From a virus: a stretch of DNA of 20,068 nt. The stretch covers positions 1 through 20,068 of IMG/VR virus record IMGVR_UViG_3300043410_000219; one strand, given 5' to 3'. Both the position numbers and the translations under genes were made by a program. The notes under the pieces were generated by a model. That model saw only the letters and a list, made by a program, of their open reading frames with translations, was not told the origin of the DNA and made no database searches. Below, piece after piece: positions 15,499 through 20,068 of this stretch (position 1 is its first letter; each line of letters begins with the position of its first letter).

Positions 15499-15645
15499 AT
15501 GATGAATCGATACCTAGTTGTTACTCCCACTGGAAAAATTATGATGTTTTACGTGAAAGCGTGCGCCAAAATTTTTGCTGGGGAAAACGAAATAAAAGAG
15601 TTAATTATTGATACGGAAAGTGGACAATATGTGGAACGACTTTAA
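15499..15645 (+). CDS. Small protein (48 aa), unknown
   Basis: A 48-residue frame from the ATG at 15499 (a second ATG follows at 15502) to the TAA at 15643. The product reads MMNRYLVVTPTGKI, then MFYVKACAKIF, then IKELIIDTESGQYVERL: a plausible small alpha/beta protein with hydrophobic strands. No ribosome site precedes 15499, and the promoter would start transcription there, so it may be leaderless; an internal pair of ATGs at 15541/15544 preceded by GGAAAA is an alternative start (34 aa). It overlaps the next small gene by 17 bases. No function is assigned. Confidence 0.6.
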   Translation: MMNRYLVVTPTGKIMMFYVKACAKIFAGENEIKELIIDTESGQYVERL

Positions 15646-15814
15646 TGATTTTGAGCTAGCTCAATTGGCTGGTGAATATGGGTTCGAAGATTCTTTAATG
15701 TTCACCCAAAATATGACTTTGGCCAATCGAACAGAGATTGAAACCCTTTTGACTGCCTATGAATTTGATAATGCCTTTATGGTTGACAATAATTCAGAAG
15801 TAGAGTATAATTGA
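15629..15814 (+). CDS. Small acidic protein (61 aa), unknown
   Basis: Starts at the ATG at 15629, preceded by GGAAAGTGGA; the upstream TTG at 15608 is less likely. The 61-residue product begins MWNDFNDFELAQLAGEYGFE and contains LANRTEIETLLTAYEFDNAF. It is mainly helical and strongly acidic, with no catalytic motif. Small proteins of this style are frequent in aquatic T4-like phages, as I recall. The last codons (VDNN...EYN) are also the -35 and -10 boxes of the promoter for the next gene. Function unknown; an inhibitor or adaptor protein is possible but unsupported. Confidence 0.75.
   Translation: MWNDFNDFELAQLAGEYGFEDSLMFTQNMTLANRTEIETLLTAYEFDNAFMVDNNSEVEYN
15783..15811 (+). promoter_or_regulatory. 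Consensus sigma-70 promoter inside coding sequence, for the vWA gene
   Basis: TTGACA (15783-15788), 17-base spacer, TATAAT (15806-15811), perfect consensus. It lies in the last codons of the 61-aa gene. Its first 14 bases TTGACAATAATTCA equal those of the promoter at 18556. Expected start near 15818, before the AGGA site of the next gene. Confidence 0.88.
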
Positions 15815-15837
15815 GTCTTGAGATAGGAAAATATATT

Positions 15838-18048
15838 ATGACATCTAAAATTAACTCTGTAGATCTTTCAGCAAAACTTCTTGCAACCGAGAACATTAGT
15901 GTTCGTCGTGCTCGTGCAAAGACAGCTTCTTTTGATATCAACTCCCGTGTTCTTACCATCCCTATGTGGAAAGATATGTCTCCCACTGTAGAGGGTATGC
16001 TCATTGGCCACGAAGTTGGACATGCACTTTACACAACTGATGCGTTTATGGAACCAGCCAAAGAAAACTCACGTATCTTTGGTTATTTGAATGTTCTTGA
16101 AGATGTTCGAATTGAAAAACTTATGAAACGTAAGTATCCTGGTATCCGTAAAACGATGAACGAGGGATACAAAGAATTAAACGATCAAGACTTCTTCGGT
16201 GTTAAAAAACAAAATCCAGAAACTCTACTGCTAATCGATCGTATCAATCTGTACTTCAAAGCTGGCTTCAACTGTGGTGTGAAGTTTACACCTGAAGAAA
16301 AGCAATTCGTTCTGCGTGCAGAAAAAACTGAAACTGTTGATGATGTTATTTCTTTGGCTAAAGAAGTGTTTGAGCATTCAAAGCAAGAACTCGAACAGCG
16401 TATTCGCGAACAGATGGAACAAGAGCCAGAAGTATCAGACGAATTTGATGAGCAAGATCTAGATGATATGGACGAGATCGATGAAGATTTCGACATGCTT
16501 TCTATTGATGACTCTGGTATGACTGAAACTGACCAGTCAAAAGAAGAGAGTGGGTTTGCTGGTAATGAGCAGACTGGTGCTTCTATCGAAAAAGATAAAC
16601 GCACAAAAGAAGAACAGTTGCAGGATCTTGTTGACGAGAACATTGAATCGAAGACTGATAAAGTTTTTTATTCTAAATTAGAAGAACTTGCTGATGAGAG
16701 TACCGATTATCTTTATTATAATCTAGATATGGATTATCCATACAATCCAGTTGTGTCATACAAAACTGTGTTGAAAGAAACTGCGTGCACTGATGAGTAT
16801 GTTGTTGAAGATGACTGTAAAGAACGATTTGAAAAGTTTAAAACTGAATCTGCTCGTGTTGTTAACTATCTCACAAAAGAGTTTGAGATGAAGAAGTCTG
16901 CTCAACTCTACAAAAGATCGCAAACATCTAAGGTTGGTTCTTTGGATATGCGTAAAATTTGGGCATACAAACTCAATGACGATTTGTTTAAGCGTGTGAC
17001 TACATTGCCACAGGGTAAAAATCATGGTATGATTTTCTTGCTTGATTGGTCTGGTTCTATGGATAGTGTTTTGCCAGACACAGTTAAACAGGTTATCACT
17101 TTGGCTATGTTCTGCCAGCGTAACCAAATCCCTTATCGTGTGTTTGCGTTTAGTTCTAACTACAGTCTTACGACAATTCCTAATAATGTTGATTTGAATG
17201 AACAAGAAGTTGCTGATGTATATAATCGTTGTATAAAGTTGCGTGACAAACGCAGAGATATGAAACAAAACGATCTTACTAATGCATGTAATGAATTTGC
17301 TTTGCTTGAGTTTCTTTCTAGTAAGATGACAACTGTAGAATTTAATACTATGATTCGTCGCCTGCATGAGACTTACAAGTTTAAGTGGAGTAAAAACAAC
17401 GAATATCAGACTGGCGGAACTCCTCTAAATGAAGCATTGGCTTATATGGTTAAGTATATTCCAGAATTTGTTTCTGGGTCTGGTATCGAGAAGATGACAC
17501 TCATCACATTGACTGATGGTGAAGGGCATGGTCTTCATAGTAGTGGTCGCTATTCTTTGGACGAGTATCGCATTGATACTAGCGATGGTCAATATAAGAA
17601 AGTTAAACAAAAACATTTTCTACAGGACGAGGTTACCAAAAAGTCTTATCTCATTAATCGATATGGTCCTTTCCAAACTGAAGCAATCATTCGTATGATT
17701 AAAGATCGATTTGATATTGCGGTACTTGGTTTTTATGTGTGTCAAAATAGTCGTAGAGACCTTAGTTCTGCCATCAAATGTAATCTTCCAGGATCTGATG
17801 CTAACAATTACAATGTAATCGAAGTTATGCGTAAGGATTTCCGTGACCAAGGATTCTTTTCTATGAAGAACACTGGTCGTGACGATTTGTTTATTATTCC
17901 TTCATCTTCTATGAAGATTGACGACTCTGAAATTGCTGTTACTGAAAAACAAACAGCCAAGCAAATTGCTCGTCAGTTCTCAAAGGTTATGTCTGGTAAA
18001 AAGACTTCCCGAGTTCTTTTGAACAAATTTATTGGATATGTTGCATGA
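15838..18048 (+). CDS. HExxH metallopeptidase-like plus vWA-domain protein (CobT-like architecture)
   Basis: A 736-residue protein. I use ATG 15838 with AGGA nine bases upstream; TTG at 15811 lies inside the promoter. N-terminal part: IGHEVGHAL with HExxH at His58-Glu59-His62, and NVLEDVRIEKL (about 85-95), where Glu88 could be the third zinc ligand, as in minigluzincin peptidases. Middle: Glu/Gln-rich helix then a very acidic stretch (about 195-245). C-terminal part: a vWA domain with complete MIDAS: DWSGS (403-407), GGTP with Thr528, and TDG with Asp560. Acidic linker plus vWA resembles CobT, the partner of CobS ATPase; a CobS-like gene lies two genes downstream. Related genes in cyanophages are labelled peptidase. 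Whether it cleaves protein is unknown; no signal peptide. Confidence 0.85.
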   Translation: MTSKINSVDLSAKLLATENISVRRARAKTASFDINSRVLTIPMWKDMSPTVEGMLIGHEVGHALYTTDAFMEPAKENSRIFGYLNVLEDVRIEKLMKRKYPGIRKTMNEGYKELNDQDFFGVKKQNPETLLLIDRINLYFKAGFNCGVKFTPEEKQFVLRAEKTETVDDVISLAKEVFEHSKQELEQRIREQMEQEPEVSDEFDEQDLDDMDEIDEDFDMLSIDDSGMTETDQSKEESGFAGNEQTGASIEKDKRTKEEQLQDLVDENIESKTDKVFYSKLEELADESTDYLYYNLDMDYPYNPVVSYKTVLKETACTDEYVVEDDCKERFEKFKTESARVVNYLTKEFEMKKSAQLYKRSQTSKVGSLDMRKIWAYKLNDDLFKRVTTLPQGKNHGMIFLLDWSGSMDSVLPDTVKQVITLAMFCQRNQIPYRVFAFSSNYSLTTIPNNVDLNEQEVADVYNRCIKLRDKRRDMKQNDLTNACNEFALLEFLSSKMTTVEFNTMIRRLHETYKFKWSKNNEYQTGGTPLNEALAYMVKYIPEFVSGSGIEKMTLITLTDGEGHGLHSSGRYSLDEYRIDTSDGQYKKVKQKHFLQDEVTKKSYLINRYGPFQTEAIIRMIKDRFDIAVLGFYVCQNSRRDLSSAIKCNLPGSDANNYNVIEVMRKDFRDQGFFSMKNTGRDDLFIIPSSSMKIDDSEIAVTEKQTAKQIARQFSKVMSGKKTSRVLLNKFIGYVA

Positions 18049-18494
18049 TGACAGTTTGCGATTTCATTAAACAAAGGACACAATTCCATGCGAAGATGAC
18101 TTATGATGACACAGAAGTCCGCTTCGTTATGGAACAATGTCGAGATACAACTACTGGAGTTTATTTCATTGTTGATGAACAAAATGGTATGTTCGACATT
18201 CTAAAGGTTGGGAAGGCAGAAGGTAAACGAGGGTTGTCTCAACGATTAAATGGTTACAGAACTACTGGTCGAACTAGACTTCCTGTTGATAGAACTGCCC
18301 AATTATGGCACAATGTTATGACCAATCAACATAGAGGGTCAACTCTCTCTGTTTACATTTACCCATTGGCTATGACTGAAGTTCTTATTGAGGGTTATAC
18401 AGTTAGGTCGTCCATGGTTCGTTCTTTTGAGGAAACGCTCTCTAAACAGGCTCGTTTAGAGGGAAATTCAATGCTTTTATCTGGATTCGACTGA
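18045..18494 (+). CDS. GIY-YIG-like small protein, function unknown
   Basis: A 149-residue protein overlapping the vWA gene stop (ATGA at 18045-18048). The pattern resembles a GIY-YIG nuclease core: GVYFIV (38-43) for the first motif, ILKVGKA (52-58) for the second with Lys instead of Tyr, Arg67 in LSQRLNGYR, Glu129/130 in SFEETL, and Asn141 near the end. Because the second motif is changed, the protein may be a diverged or inactive nuclease, or only share the fold. Tight coupling to the vWA gene suggests a shared task. Homing activity is not indicated: there is no DNA-binding repeat and it does not interrupt another gene. Confidence 0.65.
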   Translation: MMTVCDFIKQRTQFHAKMTYDDTEVRFVMEQCRDTTTGVYFIVDEQNGMFDILKVGKAEGKRGLSQRLNGYRTTGRTRLPVDRTAQLWHNVMTNQHRGSTLSVYIYPLAMTEVLIEGYTVRSSMVRSFEETLSKQARLEGNSMLLSGFD

Positions 18495-18502
18495 AAAACG
18501 AG

Positions 18503-18518
18503 TAAAATCAACGACTTA
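18503..18518 (+). repeat. Intergenic 16-base motif, copy 2
   Basis: TAAAATCAACGACTTA, one base different from 15428-15443. It lies just after the stop of the GIY-YIG-like gene and before the hairpin. Confidence 0.5.
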
Positions 18519-18521
18519 CAA

Positions 18522-18545
18522 AACCCTACACTCTGCAGGGTTATT
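18522..18545 (+). terminator. Terminator-like hairpin (recurrent element, copy 2)
   Basis: AACCCTACA / TGCAGGGTT with loop CTC: nine-base arms with one A-C mismatch, followed by ATT. Only a short T run follows, so termination is probably partial. Same primary sequence as the copies at 15396 and 19767. Confidence 0.65.
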
Positions 18546-18555
18546 AATGAAGTCC

Positions 18556-18584
18556 TTGACAATAATTCAATAATGGGGTATAAT
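18556..18584 (+). promoter_or_regulatory. Consensus sigma-70 promoter for the CobS-like gene
   Basis: TTGACA (18556-18561), 17-base spacer, TATAAT (18579-18584), perfect consensus. A leader of about 45 bases follows to the ATG at 18635, with GGAG at 18625-18628. Confidence 0.92.
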
Positions 18585-18634
18585 TATATTATTGAAACTT
18601 GATTGATGTTGTTATTTTTATTATGGAGAAGTAT

Positions 18635-19768
18635 ATGATTGATACTGTGTTTTTGACTGAGTTGCAGAAGCAATTCCCTGACACCAAAGAAAGTGGTGTT
18701 GTTACTCGTGCTGAGATTGCTTCTACTATGGAAGTTCTTGGTACCAAAAAGTGGCCAGAATGGTTGATGGAAAATCGTGTCGGTCGTGGTCTTTATGCCA
18801 TCTCAGGTAGTAAACCTGCTGTCGTTGGAAATCTTGCCGTGAAACCAGAGGAATCTTTTAAAGTGGATTATTCTAATGTTGAGTCGCTAATCCCCAAGAA
18901 GGATTCAAACTTCGTACCATTTGGTAACTACTCAGAACTCGAGCAGATTATCAAGTCTGGTATTTTCTATCCGTCTTATATCTCTGGTCCGACTGGTAAC
19001 GGTAAATCTACCATGGTGGAACAGATCTGCGCAAAACACAAGCGTCCTTTGATTCGTGTTAACTTGAACCTTATGACTGACGAAGAGCAGTTGATTGGTT
19101 CTAAAACTTTGAACGATGGTAATGTGGAAGTTGTTGAAGGTCCAGTTCTCATCGCAATGCGTAACGGCACAACTCTCTTGCTCGATGAGATTGATGCTGG
19201 TGGTGCAAACACTCTACTTTGCTTGCAACCGATTCTCGAGGGTAAACCTTATTACTTCAAACTCAAGAATGAGATGATCATTCCTGCGCAGGGATTCAAT
19301 ATTATCGCAACTGCCAATACCAAAGGTAAAGGTAGCGATGATGGTCGTTACATCGGTACTAACGTATTGAACGAAGCGTTCTTGGAGCGATTCGCTGTTA
19401 CGTTCGAACAAGAATACCCTAACGCTAAAGTTGAAGTTAAGATTATCAAGAATCTCATGGAAACTTATGGTTGTCTTGATGTTGAATTTGCCGAGACTTT
19501 GGTCAAATGGGCAGAAGCAATTCGTCGCACCTTTGACGATGGTGGTGTTGATGAAACTATCACAACTCGTCGTATGACCCATATCGTTCGTGCCTTTGCA
19601 ATCTTTAAAGATCGCAAGAAAGCTGTTGAGCTCTGTTGCAATCGTTTTGATTCTGCAACAAAATTGGCTTTCCAAGACTTGTATGATAAGGTAGCCAACC
19701 CAGAGCCAGAGGTGCTTCCTCAGGTAGAAACCCCTGTCCAGACCCCTACAGAAGAGGTGCCGTTTTAA
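18635..19768 (+). CDS. CobS/MoxR-like AAA+ ATPase
   Basis: A 377-residue protein. I start at ATG 18635, with GGAG six bases before; the TTG at 18599 and ATG 18623 lie in the leader. Residues 1-56 are a small domain ending in PEWLMENRVGRGLYAI. The AAA+ domain follows: Walker A GPTGNGKST (118-126), Walker B LLLDEID (181-187), sensor 1 ATAN (225-228), and ERF (251-253) with the likely arginine finger. This is the CobS/MoxR type, which remodels partners that carry vWA domains. Cyanophage relatives are annotated cobS. No CobN or other cobalamin gene is present in this window, and the nearby vWA protein is the natural partner; a chaperone or remodelling role fits better than cofactor synthesis. The C-terminus is Pro/Glu-rich. 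Confidence 0.9.
   Translation: MIDTVFLTELQKQFPDTKESGVVTRAEIASTMEVLGTKKWPEWLMENRVGRGLYAISGSKPAVVGNLAVKPEESFKVDYSNVESLIPKKDSNFVPFGNYSELEQIIKSGIFYPSYISGPTGNGKSTMVEQICAKHKRPLIRVNLNLMTDEEQLIGSKTLNDGNVEVVEGPVLIAMRNGTTLLLDEIDAGGANTLLCLQPILEGKPYYFKLKNEMIIPAQGFNIIATANTKGKGSDDGRYIGTNVLNEAFLERFAVTFEQEYPNAKVEVKIIKNLMETYGCLDVEFAETLVKWAEAIRRTFDDGGVDETITTRRMTHIVRAFAIFKDRKKAVELCCNRFDSATKLAFQDLYDKVANPEPEVLPQVETPVQTPTEEVPF
18771..18789 (+). repeat. 19-base direct repeat encoding NRVGRG, copy 1
   Basis: AAAATCGTGTCGGTCGTGG, identical to 20050-20068, in the same protein context (ENRVGRG / KNRVGRG). It marks the shared N-terminal domain of two successive genes. Confidence 0.9.
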
Positions 19769-19790
19769 CCCTACACCCTGTAGAGTTATT
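19766..19790 (+). terminator. Terminator-like hairpin (recurrent element, copy 3)
   Basis: TAACCCTACA / TGTAGAGTTA with loop CCC, one C-A mismatch in a ten-base stem, starting in the stop codon of the CobS-like gene. Then TT. Related to the elements at 15394 and 18522. Confidence 0.65.
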
Positions 19791-19801
19791 GTAAAAAATA
19801 C

Positions 19802-19830
19802 TTGACAAATATGGTTAAGTCGGGTATAAT
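19802..19830 (+). promoter_or_regulatory. Consensus sigma-70 promoter for the 19863 gene
   Basis: TTGACA (19802-19807), 17-base spacer, TATAAT (19825-19830), perfect consensus. The leader TATTGTTAACTTGAT is close to TATTGAAACTTGAT downstream of the promoter at 18556. Confidence 0.92.
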
Positions 19831-19862
19831 TATTATTGTTAACTTGATGAAGGAAATATATT

Positions 19863-20068
19863 ATGTTGAAATTTGCAGATCTTACTAAATCACAAAAAAC
19901 TTTTATTGTTCGTACTCTTGAACTTTTCCCTGAATATCGTTCAGAAAAAACTCTTGGTGCTAAACAAATTCACGCATCTTATTTTAAGATGAAAGATGAC
20001 CGCAGTTCTACTGGTGAAAAGTTGGGTTATCCTAACTGGTTGCAGAATAAAAATCGTGTCGGTCGTGG
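19863..20068 (+). CDS. Gene with a CobS-like N-terminal domain (partial, runs off the window)
   Basis: A frame from ATG 19863, with AAGGAAA eight bases upstream, open to the end of the window (68 codons and two bases). The visible part is a small helical domain: TLELFPEYRSEKTLGAKQI, then KLGYPNWL and KNRVGRG. Its end matches the N-terminal domain of the CobS-like protein just upstream (FP...T...I, PEWLMENRVGRG). The rest is not visible, so the gene could be a second ATPase, a small stand-alone domain, or a protein with another C-terminal part. The W-L...RVGRG motif resembles the last strand of a winged-helix fold, but this is only a guess. It has its own consensus promoter. Confidence 0.85.
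   Translation, partial: MLKFADLTKSQKTFIVRTLELFPEYRSEKTLGAKQIHASYFKMKDDRSSTGEKLGYPNWLQNKNRVGR
20050..20068 (+). repeat. 19-base direct repeat encoding NRVGRG, copy 2
   Basis: Identical to 18771-18789; it reaches the last base of the window, so the identity may go further. Confidence 0.9.

Noticed and set aside
16185-16643. A minus-strand Ser-rich frame of 152 codons
   Set aside because: It mirrors the acidic linker of the vWA protein and has no start signals.
16756-17367. A 203-codon open frame on the minus strand
   Set aside because: It lies fully inside the vWA gene, has no ribosome site or promoter, and reads as a reverse shadow of the domain's codons.
18635-19768. Calling the CobS-like gene a cobalamin biosynthesis gene
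   Set aside because: Only the AAA+ similarity supports it; no CobN or other pathway gene is in the window, and MoxR-type ATPases have many substrates.

Overview
The window is a structural-plus-replication segment of a tailed double-stranded DNA phage of the T4-like myovirus group. The order sheath, tube, portal, prohead core (67/68), prohead protease (21), scaffold (22), major capsid protein (23), then uvsY-uvsW, late sigma factor 55, and 47-46 is the T4-superfamily core order. The extra vWA/metallopeptidase and CobS-like ATPase genes at the right end are typical of T4-like phages from aquatic bacteria (cyanophages, pelagiphages and relatives), so an aquatic host is likely. No photosynthesis gene, tRNA, integrase, IS element or CRISPR array is seen. 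All genes are on the + strand, the DNA is AT-rich, and coding density is very high. The host is probably Gram-negative: several promoters match the sigma-70 consensus almost perfectly and most genes have Shine-Dalgarno sites.

Layout. (1) 1-7820, late virion module: the 3' part of tail sheath gene 18, tube gene 19, portal 20, core proteins 67 and 68, a conserved small unknown, protease 21, scaffold 22 with an acidic repeat tract, and a compact major capsid gene 23. A strong terminator follows, then a gene for a probable tail-completion or tube-fold protein. CTAAATA/NATAAATA motifs, like T4 late promoters, stand before 19, before 22 (twice) and before the 7287 gene. (2) 7817-15418, recombination and late-transcription module: uvsY, uvsW, an Sm-barrel-like unknown, sigma factor gp55, an AAA+ ATPase, a 51-aa small gene, and 47 and 46 (the SbcD/Rad50-like nuclease) with a small unknown between them. 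Consensus early promoters precede uvsY and 55. From uvsW to 47, six consecutive genes appear to start with GTG or TTG, mostly at overlapping junctions. (3) 15394-20068, early accessory module: two small genes, a 736-aa HExxH plus vWA protein (CobT-like architecture), a GIY-YIG-like small protein, a CobS/MoxR-like AAA+ ATPase, and the start of a gene sharing the ATPase's N-terminal domain. The transcription units here are separated by a recurring hairpin followed by a TTGACA-17-TATAAT promoter.

How they work together: the late module builds prohead, portal and tail. gp55 directs host RNA polymerase to the late motifs, probably coupled to replication through a clamp-binding tail. UvsY, UvsW and gp46/47 drive recombination-dependent replication. 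The right-hand module looks like a MoxR-type AAA+/vWA partner system with a peptidase domain. It is the least understood part and holds the most interesting signals: a shared N-terminal domain, a duplicated promoter, a promoter inside coding sequence, and a repeated terminator.
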